From positions 1 through 42,284 of the forward strand of contig NZ_JARLTC010000054.1 in the NCBI RefSeq assembly GCF_029382225.1: a DNA stretch of 42,284 bases, in the 5' to 3' direction. Every line of letters begins with the position of its first letter. Within the stretch, counting starts at the first letter, position 1. The translations under genes were made by a program, and so were the position numbers. The DNA is from Spongiactinospora sp. TRM90649 (lineage in GTDB: Bacteria > Actinomycetota > Actinomycetes > Streptosporangiales > Streptosporangiaceae). Under the pieces are notes generated by a model. It worked only from the letters and a program-made list of their open reading frames with translations. It was not told where the DNA came from and did not search any database. Of the stretch, positions 17,461 to 24,925 are shown piece after piece.

Positions 17461-18393
17461 GTGCCCTTGCGTGCAGTATGGCCGAACGAGGCTTCAGACT
17501 TCACGCCGTGGCTGGCGGATAACCTTGATGTACTCGGCCAGGCGGTCGGGCTTGCACTGGTGTTGAAGCAGCGCGAGTATCCGGTGGGCAGATATTCCCT
17601 GGACCTTCTGTTAGAGGACGCCGAAGGGCGAGTCGTCGCCGTAGAGAATCAGCTGGATCAAACCGATCATTCGCATCTCGGGCAATTATTGACGTACTGC
17701 GCCGGCGTTCAGGCGCAGTACGTGATATGGGTGGCTCACTCCATTACCGATGAGCACGCAGCGGCCCTAGCATGGCTGAATGAGAACACCATCGAGGGTG
17801 TTGGCTTCTTCGGCGTACAAGTCGAAGCGCTACGCATCGGTGATTCTTCGCCCGCGCCAAACTTCAACGTGATCGTCCGGCCCAATGATCAAATCAAAGC
17901 TGCGCGCCAGGCCCGTATCCGCGCGGACTGGACTTGGGGCGGCTATGCGGAAGAGCTGCGCATCCCCCCGGAGCGGATCGAGATTGGCCGTCTCCTCGTC
18001 GAGACCGTAGCAGAGGCGGTGGAAGAACGCGGACTTGCCTGGCAGAAGGTGATGAACAAGGGTTACATCGCGTTCCAACGCCCTGGTAGCTACAACGTTC
18101 TGATCATCGACCTCTGGTACAAGCGGGTACCCCGCCTTGCGGCCAAGGTCCCAGGTGCGCCGAGCGAAATCGGTCTCACCAATCCGTTCCCGCAACTGGA
18201 AGAATCGTGGGACAGCGACAACAGGGAGTGGGGCTGGACCGTCGCACCAGGTACTGCGATTCCCGACCTCAATCCGCTCCTCGATCTCATTCAGCCTTTG
18301 CAACCAGCCTCAGGACCGATGCAGGCCAGAGCAGGGTTGATTGCCGACGGCCATGACAAGCTCGTGGTGGGCGGCCAGTTGAGTCCCGGCTGA
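17461..18393 (+). CDS. PD-(D/E)XK nuclease-like protein
   Basis: Started at GTG 17461, preceded by GGAGG nine bases upstream, the protein has 310 residues; an ATG at 17434 would add nine. It opens with WPNEASDFTPWLADN, then VGRYSLDLLLED and VVAVENQLDQTDHSHLGQL. Asp48 with Glu62-x-Gln64 fits a PD-(D/E)XK nuclease core with Gln in the place of Lys. This N-terminal pattern occurs with DUF4268-like C-terminal regions in proteins of accessory and restriction-type loci. The C-terminal half (WGGYAEELRIPPER..., WGWTVAPG) is unassigned. Nuclease activity is inferred only from the motif. It lies between the DUF488 pair and an IS21 remnant. Confidence 0.75.
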   Translation: MPLRAVWPNEASDFTPWLADNLDVLGQAVGLALVLKQREYPVGRYSLDLLLEDAEGRVVAVENQLDQTDHSHLGQLLTYCAGVQAQYVIWVAHSITDEHAAALAWLNENTIEGVGFFGVQVEALRIGDSSPAPNFNVIVRPNDQIKAARQARIRADWTWGGYAEELRIPPERIEIGRLLVETVAEAVEERGLAWQKVMNKGYIAFQRPGSYNVLIIDLWYKRVPRLAAKVPGAPSEIGLTNPFPQLEESWDSDNREWGWTVAPGTAIPDLNPLLDLIQPLQPASGPMQARAGLIADGHDKLVVGGQLSPG

Positions 18394-19054
18394 TGGCCAC
18401 GGAAATTCCTGGTGGATGGCCCCGGGTGTCCTGATCTCCGTCCTGTTCAGGGAAACCTCCCCGGACCGGTTTGCTGATGTTTGCCGCATTTCGCAAACCG
18501 ACCGAAGAGGTCCCGTGACCAAGTCTGACAGGGAGATCATGAAGATCTTTGAGGCATACGACCTGACCAAGACGGTCTGGTCGGCCGCGCAGCTGACCGG
18601 AGCTGATCCCAAGACCGTGAAACGGTATGTCGAGCTGCGGGATCTGGGGCTCGACCCGCATAAGCGGGCGCCCCTGCCGAAGCTGATCGACCCGTTCCTG
18701 GAGAAGATCGAGGAATGGGTGGAGGCGTCGAAGGCGAAGATCCGTGCTGATGTCGCGCATGGCAAGCTGACCGCCATGGGCTATCGCGGCTCGCCGCGCT
18801 CGACCCGGCGGGCGGTGAACGCGGCCAAGACCGCGTGGAGGGCCAGTCGGCGGCGCACCTATCGGCCGTGGATCCCTGAGCCGGGCATGTGGCTGCAGTT
18901 CGATTGGGGTGAGGGGCCGCGAGTTGGCGGGCGGCGGACGTGGTTGTGGTGCGCCTGCCTGTCCTGGTCACGGTTCCGGGTGGTGATCCCGGTCTGGGAC
19001 CGCACCCTGGGCACGCTGGTGGCGTGTCTGGATTCGGCGTTGCGGCGGATCGGC
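18394..19054 (+). mobile_element. IS21-family remnant with truncated istA
   Basis: From GTG 18514 the frame encodes the N-terminal part of an IS21 IstA transposase: KSDREIMKIFEAYDLTKTVW, a helix-turn-helix (TGADPKTVKRYV), then WLQFDWGEGPRVGG with the first catalytic Asp, and CLDSALRRIG. Normal IstA runs for roughly twice this length. The sequence breaks off at about 19054 and continues in the same frame into an ArsR regulator. No istB is present. The left boundary lies somewhere between 18394 and 18514; I could not find a terminal repeat. Confidence 0.82.
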
Positions 19055-19390
19055 ATGGGCGAGTCCGCGACACCACCAGCCGCGACGGCGAACCCCGCCT
19101 GCGTGCCACAGCTGCCGCAGGCGGTCCAGGACTTCCTCAAGGCACTCGCCAACCCCGGACGCCAGCAGATCATGCTGTTGTTCGCGCAAGGTGCCGAGTT
19201 GTCGGTCAACCAGGTCGCCGAACGCGCCGGCATCAGCCAATCCGCCGCCTCGCAGCAGCTCGCCCTCCTCCGTCGCAGCGGCATCGTCATCTCCCGCCGC
19301 GACGGCAAGGAAGTGCTCTACCGGGGCGATCGCGAGAGCATCACACGGATACTAGGTCACCTGCAGGACTACCTGAAGTTCTGCTGCTGA
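19055..19390 (+). CDS. ArsR-family repressor joined in frame to the IS21 stump
   Basis: From ATG 19055 the 111-residue protein is a complete ArsR-type winged helix: FLKALANPGRQQIMLLF, LSVNQVAERAGISQSAASQQ (recognition helix), LLRRSGIVISRRDGKEVLYR. It has Cys near the N-terminus (NPACVPQ) and a terminal pair (KFCC), so thiol, sulfide or metal sensing is possible. The open frame is continuous with the IS21 istA fragment from 18416, giving a potential 324-residue fusion; alternatively the native ATG is still used, though the upstream promoter has been replaced by IS sequence. It may once have controlled the TauE/SafE gene at 14364, which is inference. Confidence 0.82.
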   Translation: MGESATPPAATANPACVPQLPQAVQDFLKALANPGRQQIMLLFAQGAELSVNQVAERAGISQSAASQQLALLRRSGIVISRRDGKEVLYRGDRESITRILGHLQDYLKFCC

Positions 19391-19474
19391 AGCCAGACGC
19401 AGGCAGGTGACCTCTCCGATCGAAGAGGGGAAGTGGTACACGCAATCTGCAGCTGCGAACGACCCATCTGAGTG

Positions 19475-20536
19475 ATGTTCAGTCAACAGGAGCCGATCCC
19501 GATACATCATGAGGCGGTGCGAATACTGGTCCTAGGCGGGTCGTGGTTTGTGGGTCGCGCTGTCGTTAGGGAAGCTCTTCGGCGAGGAGAGGAGGTCACT
19601 CTCTTCAACCGCGGGCGCAGCATAGATCCCCCGGCGGGGGCTCGTCTGGTCCGAGGGGACTGGGAACGCTTAGAGGATCTCGACCGGCTTGCGGCTCGCG
19701 GGCCTTGGGATGTAGTCGTTGATGTCGCCGGTGCCGTACCCGTCGTAGTGCGCAACACCGCGCGAGCCCTGAGCCAGGCAGTAGGACGGTATGTCTTCGT
19801 GTCCACCATCTCGGTGTACCGAGATTGGCCGTACCAGCCGGTAGATGAAACTGCTGCTCAGTGGGACGGTGATCCGGACTTCGATCCCGGCACACGGCAC
19901 TGGGACCCGGATGCCTACGGCCCGTTGAAGGTGGGAGGCGAACTGGCGATCCGCAGGGAGTTCGGCGACAGCGCCCTTTTCATTCGCCCCCATGTCATTC
20001 TCGGCCCCGGAGAGTACGTGGGACGTCTGCCGTGGTGGCTGAAGCGAGTCGAACGGGGTGGCGCGGTACTCGCGCCTGCTCCGGCGAACCGGTACATCCA
20101 GCCCGTCGATGTGCGAGACGTCGCTCGGTTCACACTGGACCTGGTCACGGCGAATGCCACCGGAGCGTTCAACGTCGCCACTCCAATCGGCCGCGATACC
20201 TACGGTGATCTACTTCAGGCTTGCAGAGACGCCACTGGATCGACGGCCGAGTTCGTGTGGGTGGATGAGGCGTGGCTGGCCGAGCGCGGGGTGCGGGAGT
20301 GGACGGAGATTCCGATCTGGCGGACTCTGCCGACGGCGTGGGCGATGAACACCGATAAGGCGCGACAGGCAGGACTGGTCTGTCGTCCGCTGCGCGAGAC
20401 CGTGGCGGACACGTGGCGCTGGATGCGGGAAGGCGGTGTTCCCGTCGCGCATGAGCGCGCCGCCGAGCACGGGATGAGCGCCGAGCGGGAGTCGGAGCTG
20501 CTCAGGGTATGGCAGGACAGCCGGCGAGGTCCTTGA
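19475..20536 (+). CDS. NAD-dependent epimerase/dehydratase family protein
   Basis: The protein of about 350 residues is an extended short-chain dehydrogenase. The nucleotide-binding motif is VLGGSWFVG (residues 19-27) and the catalytic pair is Tyr148-x3-Lys152 in YGPLK. Regions FVSTISVYRD and FIRPHVILGPGEY fit the family, as does RYIQPVDVRDVARF. The start is uncertain: GTG 19472, ATG 19475 and GTG 19517 are in frame and none has a strong ribosome site; homologues usually begin close to the last. The substrate, a nucleotide sugar or similar, cannot be told. The 3' end overlaps the convergent GNAT gene by about 35 bases. Confidence 0.85.
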   Translation: MFSQQEPIPIHHEAVRILVLGGSWFVGRAVVREALRRGEEVTLFNRGRSIDPPAGARLVRGDWERLEDLDRLAARGPWDVVVDVAGAVPVVVRNTARALSQAVGRYVFVSTISVYRDWPYQPVDETAAQWDGDPDFDPGTRHWDPDAYGPLKVGGELAIRREFGDSALFIRPHVILGPGEYVGRLPWWLKRVERGGAVLAPAPANRYIQPVDVRDVARFTLDLVTANATGAFNVATPIGRDTYGDLLQACRDATGSTAEFVWVDEAWLAERGVREWTEIPIWRTLPTAWAMNTDKARQAGLVCRPLRETVADTWRWMREGGVPVAHERAAEHGMSAERESELLRVWQDSRRGP

Positions 20537-20996
20537 TGAACGCACGGTTGATGGCGGGGTCGCGGTCCCGGACGTAGCGTTCGGTCGGCTGGTATCCGTT
20601 TCCGATGTAGAGGGCGAGGGCGGCGACGTTGCGCACCCCCGTCTCCAGGATGGAGCGCTGTGCCCCATGCGCGAGAGCATGCCGTTCCAGCTCGGTGATG
20701 ATGCGCTCGCCCAGCCCGTGCCCGCGCAGGTTCGGAAGCGTGTACATCTTCTTGATCTCAATAGTGCGGGTTCGCAGGTCGTACGTGCGGTATCCGCCGC
20801 ACGCCACCGGGACGTCATCGAGATAGCCGACGAGAAACAGGCCACGAGGCGAGGCATAGACGGCGGGGTCGGACTCGAAGGGGTCGGCGTACCCGTACCG
20901 CTCGGTCTGGTCGTCGAAGAGCGCGCGGACCAGGCGAGCGGAGTGCGGATGGTCGTACGCGCGGGTTCGCAGGACGAAATGGTGCAGGTTGGTCAT
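20502..20996 (-). CDS. GNAT family N-acetyltransferase
   Basis: The 164-residue protein carries the GNAT acetyl-CoA motif NLRGHGLGERII (R-x2-G-x-G) near residues 89-100, preceded by IEIKKMYTLP and followed by ALALYIGNGYQPTERY. The acceptor is unknown; it could be a small amine, an antibiotic or an amino sugar. The ATG (first base 20996) overlaps the stop of the upstream XRE/TPR-type regulator (ATGA), so the two form a minus-strand operon diverging from the 7-deazaguanine operon. That arrangement allows, but does not prove, a resistance or tailoring role for that cluster. Confidence 0.87.
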   Translation of the reverse strand: MTNLHHFVLRTRAYDHPHSARLVRALFDDQTERYGYADPFESDPAVYASPRGLFLVGYLDDVPVACGGYRTYDLRTRTIEIKKMYTLPNLRGHGLGERIITELERHALAHGAQRSILETGVRNVAALALYIGNGYQPTERYVRDRDPAINRAFIKDLAGCPAIP

Positions 20997-22375
20997 CGGT
21001 GCATCAGTGCCTTGTCGAACTCGGGAAGGAACTCGGACACTACCGGGGAGCGGCTGCGTCGGGCGAAGGCCGGGCGCAGACGCCGCAGATAGGTGATTCC
21101 CCGGATCGACTGGACTTCGCTCAACCGGGACAAGGTGGCCCTGGCGGCTCCTATGGCCGGTTCTACCTCGCCTCTGAGTAGGTACGCCTTGGTGAGGAAT
21201 ACGCCGTGCAGCATGGCCGAGCGCGGGTACTCCGGCCGAGCCCCTGCCTGCGAAATCGGAGCGAGCAGGGCGATCGCCTCGCCGAGCAGCCGCTTACGGT
21301 AGATCGTCGCGGACTCGCCCAGGACGACGAGCGCCTGCCCGGCCTCGGCGATGAGCTGTGCCGGCTCCATGTAGTAAAGGTAGGTCGGCGAATCCTGGGC
21401 TGAGGAGAGCAGTTCGCGCGCCTTCTCCGATGCCTCACGAAACTCTGCCAGATCGCCTGCCGCCGCTGCCGCTGTGGCGACGCGGCCGACGATCCTGGCT
21501 CGCAGCACGGGATCGGAAGGACAGGACCGTTCGGCTGCCGTAGCGATCTGGACCGCCTCACGGCCGTGACCGGCGAAGGCGGAGATGTAGGCCAGCATGC
21601 CGATGGCGTTCGCGGCGCGGCCGAGTTCGCCCAGCCCACGCGCGACGCGCTCGCTGAGCAGCAGGTATCGCTCAGCCGCGCCGTACCGGTGTGCGTCGAA
21701 GTGGACCCAGCCGACGAGCTGGGCGAGATCGGCGACAGCGGTCAGCAGCTCGCGTCCGACGGCGGGCTCGTAGTCGGCGGACTGCACCAGGTCGAGGATG
21801 TTACGCAGCTCGCTGGTGACGTATCGGAGGCTGAGCACGCCGCCGCCGTGCCGGTCATCGAGTTTGCGCAGTGCGGCGACGTGTGCGCCGATCAGCTCTA
21901 CCTGTGGCGCGAGCACCCGTTCCCGGCTCGCGCCCCGGCGCGTCAGTGTCAGGGTCACGTGCAGGCCATCGAGCACCACGGCCGCCAGGTCCGGCCCGGA
22001 GGCGGCGGTGACATCGGCGTGTTTCCCGGTGCTGACCGTCGTCAACTCGCTAAGCGACGCGAGCATGCCGTCGATGGTCGTGCCTTGGCCAAGACCCGAT
22101 GCGGCGGAAACGGCCGCAGCCTGTCGATCCGGCCAGAGCTGATCAACCGGAATCGCGTACCCGAGTTGCTCGGAGAGAACCGCGGCCACCACCGACGGCA
22201 GGGGTTCGTACGGCTTGTACCCATGCCGCACCCAGGCGTAGGGCGCGGTGGGATCGATGCGCCGCGCGCCGAGGCCGCGTCCTTCCAGCCACGCGTTGAC
22301 CGCTGCGGCGAGCTGTCGAGGGTTCATGCCCGCACGCTGCAAGATCTCGGCCAGTGCAGTAGGCGCCGCTGTCAT
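20993..22375 (-). CDS. XRE/TPR-type transcriptional regulator, 460 residues
   Basis: A GGAGGAGGG ribosome site precedes the ATG at 22375. The N-terminus (LAEILQRAGMNPRQLAAAVN, then RIDPTAPYAWVRHGYKP) resembles a divergent helix-turn-helix of actinomycete regulators, and the rest is a helical TPR-like array (YGAAERYLLLSERVARGLG, ANAIGMLAYISAFAGHGREA). These regulators are found next to HATPase-type genes and biosynthetic clusters in Streptomyces relatives. It is divergent from the HATPase-queC operon, with an imperfect direct repeat in between, and is the most likely local regulator. It is cotranscribed with a GNAT gene. Confidence 0.75.
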   Translation of the reverse strand: MTAAPTALAEILQRAGMNPRQLAAAVNAWLEGRGLGARRIDPTAPYAWVRHGYKPYEPLPSVVAAVLSEQLGYAIPVDQLWPDRQAAAVSAASGLGQGTTIDGMLASLSELTTVSTGKHADVTAASGPDLAAVVLDGLHVTLTLTRRGASRERVLAPQVELIGAHVAALRKLDDRHGGGVLSLRYVTSELRNILDLVQSADYEPAVGRELLTAVADLAQLVGWVHFDAHRYGAAERYLLLSERVARGLGELGRAANAIGMLAYISAFAGHGREAVQIATAAERSCPSDPVLRARIVGRVATAAAAAGDLAEFREASEKARELLSSAQDSPTYLYYMEPAQLIAEAGQALVVLGESATIYRKRLLGEAIALLAPISQAGARPEYPRSAMLHGVFLTKAYLLRGEVEPAIGAARATLSRLSEVQSIRGITYLRRLRPAFARRSRSPVVSEFLPEFDKALMHR

Positions 22376-22448
22376 CCGAGCCCTCCTCCCTAGTGGGACA
22401 GTAACCCCGCTTCATGGCCTCTGACCTGCGCTTGAGTCAGAAGCATCA

Positions 22449-22495
22449 ACGTTCACGACCTTCACGACCTGATCGATACGTTCATGACCTTCACG
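22449..22495. repeat. Imperfect direct repeat in the divergent promoter region
   Basis: An 18-base sequence beginning ACGTTCACGACC at 22449-22466 recurs at 22478-22495 with one difference (C to T), with starts 29 bases apart. It lies between the regulator start (22375) and the HATPase start (22592). Two near-identical sites about three helical turns apart are a reasonable operator for a dimeric regulator. Confidence 0.6.
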
Positions 22496-22591
22496 CCGCA
22501 CGGCCATTAACTCATCGTCGTGTTCCTGGTGCAGTTAGTGACGAAGCCGCGACCGCCGCGTGACCGGTCGCAGGAAATCCGGAGGCATGCC

Positions 22592-23179
22592 GTGGAACCT
22601 TCCATCCGGCCGCAAGACCCTCACGTACTCGCACAGCCGCTGCAGCCCGGCGCTGCCGCGCATCAGGCCCGATCGATCGTCCGCCAGGCGCTGCGGGACG
22701 CGGGAACCGCGATCACGGACATCGACGACGCGGAACTCGCGGTCGCCGAGCTTGCGGCGAACGCCGAGATGCACGGACGCCCGCCGTACGAGCTGCGGAT
22801 CATCACCGTGGATGGCGCGCCGGCCTGGTGCGAAGTCGTTGACGGTGACCGGGATCTGAGCGCACTCTCCAAGATTCTCAACGACGCGGACGCCTGCGAC
22901 CCGCTTGCCACCTGGTTCCAGGAGAGCGGGCGGGGACTTCTCCTGGTCCAGCAGCTCTCAGGCGGCCGATGCCGTGCCTATCCCACGACGACCGCCGACA
23001 CAGGCGTACCCGGCAAGGCGGTCGGCTTCGCTCTGCCACAACCGGCCTCGGGCGCTTCGGAATTAAAGGAGCCCATCGGCACGCGGGTAGTGCCTGTCTT
23101 CGCCACCGTGCTGGCTGCCTGCCGAATGGGCCTTCGTGGCCGCTTCACGCTCCCACCTCTCAGGGAGAAGGTGCGATGA
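22592..23179 (+). CDS. ATP-binding (HATPase_c) regulatory protein
   Basis: Set at GTG 22592, six bases after GGAGG, the protein has 195 residues; longer in-frame starts to 22520 lack a ribosome site. It is a stand-alone GHKL ATPase of the anti-sigma type common in streptomycetes: the N-box is ELAANAEMHG near residues 53-62 and the glycine box is ESGRGLLLVQQLSGG. Such proteins bind ATP and often act as serine kinases or partner-switching regulators. It opens the long operon, overlapping queC by four bases, so it may regulate the operon together with the divergent XRE/TPR protein. Confidence 0.83.
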   Translation: MEPSIRPQDPHVLAQPLQPGAAAHQARSIVRQALRDAGTAITDIDDAELAVAELAANAEMHGRPPYELRIITVDGAPAWCEVVDGDRDLSALSKILNDADACDPLATWFQESGRGLLLVQQLSGGRCRAYPTTTADTGVPGKAVGFALPQPASGASELKEPIGTRVVPVFATVLAACRMGLRGRFTLPPLREKVR

Positions 23180-23889
23180 TCACCGTTGAACGTCAGGCCG
23201 ACCATGCCATCGTGGTGGCCTCCGGTGGCCTTGACTCCACCACCCTCGCCTACTGGCTGAGGTCCACCGGCGCGGGCCGGCTCACCTTGCTGGGCATCGA
23301 CTACGCGCAGCGGCACCGCGTCGAGCTCGCCCGGCTCCCTGCCCTTGCACGGGCGCTCGACGCGACCCACGTGCGGCTCGACCTGCGAGACCTGGGGCTG
23401 CTCTTGGCGGGCTCCGCCCTCACCGATCACCAGGTGACGGTTCCCGCCGGGCACTACACCGACGACTCCATGCGCGCCACGGTGGTCCCCAATCGCAACG
23501 CCCTGCTGCTGGACATCGCGGTGGCACTGGCCGTCTCCAGCAGGGCCGACACCGTGGCCTTCGGCGCACACGCGGGCGACCACCCGATCTACCCCGACTG
23601 CCGGCCGCCCTTCCTCATCTCCTATCGGCGGATGACCGCCCTGGCCAACGAGGGACTCACGGTGCACGGCTTCCAGGTCGTCGCGCCGTTCATGGAAATG
23701 ACCAAGGCCGAGATCGTACGGCTCGGCGCCGACCTCGACGTCCCCTTCGCCGACACCTGGTCCTGCTACCAGGGCGGGCCCCGACACTGCGGCCGTTGCG
23801 GCACCTGCACCGAGCGCAAGGAGGCGTTCAGGCTGGCGCGGGTGCCCGACCCCACGGACTACGAGAGCCCGGGGACGCCATGTATGTGA
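23176..23889 (+). CDS. queC: 7-cyano-7-deazaguanine (preQ0) synthase QueC
   Basis: The 237-residue protein converts 7-carboxy-7-deazaguanine to preQ0 using ATP and ammonia. It has the PP-loop SGGLDST (residues 16-22) and the zinc site Cys197, Cys205, Cys208, Cys211 in a C-x7-C-x2-C-x2-C array. VVPNRNALLLDIAVALAVS and AHAGDHPIYPDCRP are also typical of QueC. ATG 23176 overlaps the HATPase stop. It is followed by queD, which overlaps by ten bases. Unlike a housekeeping queuosine set, the operon has no queF, tgt or queA, so preQ0 or a precursor is probably used for something other than tRNA queuosine. Confidence 0.93.
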   Translation: MITVERQADHAIVVASGGLDSTTLAYWLRSTGAGRLTLLGIDYAQRHRVELARLPALARALDATHVRLDLRDLGLLLAGSALTDHQVTVPAGHYTDDSMRATVVPNRNALLLDIAVALAVSSRADTVAFGAHAGDHPIYPDCRPPFLISYRRMTALANEGLTVHGFQVVAPFMEMTKAEIVRLGADLDVPFADTWSCYQGGPRHCGRCGTCTERKEAFRLARVPDPTDYESPGTPCM

Positions 23890-24245
23890 TCGCCAAACGA
23901 TTCGACTTCAGCGCGAGTCACCGGCTCGACCTGCTGCCCGAGGGACACCCGTGCCGCAGGGACCATGGACACAACTACGTGGTGGAGATCCACCTGGCCG
24001 CCGCGCGTCTCGACCACCACGGCTTCGTCACGGACTTCGGCGAGCTCGCCGCCGTGCGGAACCACCTGATGGACACCTACGACCACCGCTGTCTCAACGA
24101 CGTCCTGGACCAGCCGACCTGTGAACGGCTGGCGAAGCAGATCTACGAGTGGTGTGCGGGCCACCTGCCGGTCGCCCGTCTGCTGCACGCCGTCCGTGTC
24201 TCTGAGACCCCGTCCACCTGGGCCGAGTACCGAGGTGAGCCATGA
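23880..24245 (+). CDS. queD: 6-carboxytetrahydropterin synthase QueD
   Basis: The 121-residue protein converts dihydroneopterin triphosphate to 6-carboxytetrahydropterin. The zinc ligands are His14 (SASHRL), His29 and His31 (HGH), and the catalytic Cys is Cys25 (C-x3-H-G-H). DYDHRCLND-like text (TYDHRCLND) and the terminal VSETPSTWAEY also fit. A GGGGA lies before the ATG. Length is normal for the family. No GTP cyclohydrolase I (folE) gene lies in the window, so the substrate must come from the cell's folate pathway. Confidence 0.93.
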   Translation: MYVIAKRFDFSASHRLDLLPEGHPCRRDHGHNYVVEIHLAAARLDHHGFVTDFGELAAVRNHLMDTYDHRCLNDVLDQPTCERLAKQIYEWCAGHLPVARLLHAVRVSETPSTWAEYRGEP

Positions 24246-24925
24246 GCCTCCTCATCAGCGAGATCTTCGGCCCGACCTACCAGGGTGAGGGCCCATCGGC
24301 AGGGCAGCTCGCCGCATTCCTCCGGCTGAGCCGCTGCAACCTGACCTGCACCTGGTGCGACACCCCCGAGACGTGGGACACCAGCCGGTATGACCTGACC
24401 GCCATCACCCGCCGGATGACCGACGCGCAGGTGGTGCACGAGGTGCTCGCGATCCCCGCGCCGCTGGTCGTCATCACCGGCGGGGAACCGATGTTGCAGA
24501 TGGACCGGCTGGTCTGGCTCGCCGACATGTTCCGCGCCAACCGCCGCCGGGTCGAGATCGAGACCAACGGCACCATTGTCCCGTCCAACGGACTGCTCAA
24601 CGCGGTGAGGCAGTGGAACGTCTCGCCCAAGCTCGCGAACTCCGGCTTGCCGTACCGCAAGCGGATCAACTCCGAGGCGCTCCGCCGGTTCAACAGCTCG
24701 GGGCGAGCCGCCTTCAAGTTCGTCGTCGAGCACCCGGCCGAGTTGGAGGAGGTCGCGAAGCTTGAGACCGAGTACCGTCTCGCACCGATCTGGGTGATGC
24801 CTCAGGCGACCACCTCGGTAGGGGTCCTGGCGCGGATGCGAGAGATCGCAGACGAGACCCTCGCCCGCCGCTGGAATCTAAGCTCTCGCCTGCACATCCT
24901 GCTGGAGGGCACCGATGTCCGCTGA
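24242..24925 (+). CDS. queE: 7-carboxy-7-deazaguanine synthase QueE (radical SAM)
   Basis: The 227-residue radical SAM enzyme contracts 6-carboxytetrahydropterin to 7-carboxy-7-deazaguanine. The iron-sulfur ligands are Cys32, Cys36 and Cys39 in CNLTCTWCDT, preceded by the QueE opening ISEIFGPTYQGEG, and followed by VITGGEPMLQ and VEIETNGT. The ATG overlaps the queD stop. With queD and queC it gives the complete route from the GTP-derived pterin to preQ0. The gene's last 11 bases overlap the start of the reverse-transcriptase-like gene. Confidence 0.93.
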   Translation: MSLLISEIFGPTYQGEGPSAGQLAAFLRLSRCNLTCTWCDTPETWDTSRYDLTAITRRMTDAQVVHEVLAIPAPLVVITGGEPMLQMDRLVWLADMFRANRRRVEIETNGTIVPSNGLLNAVRQWNVSPKLANSGLPYRKRINSEALRRFNSSGRAAFKFVVEHPAELEEVAKLETEYRLAPIWVMPQATTSVGVLARMREIADETLARRWNLSSRLHILLEGTDVR

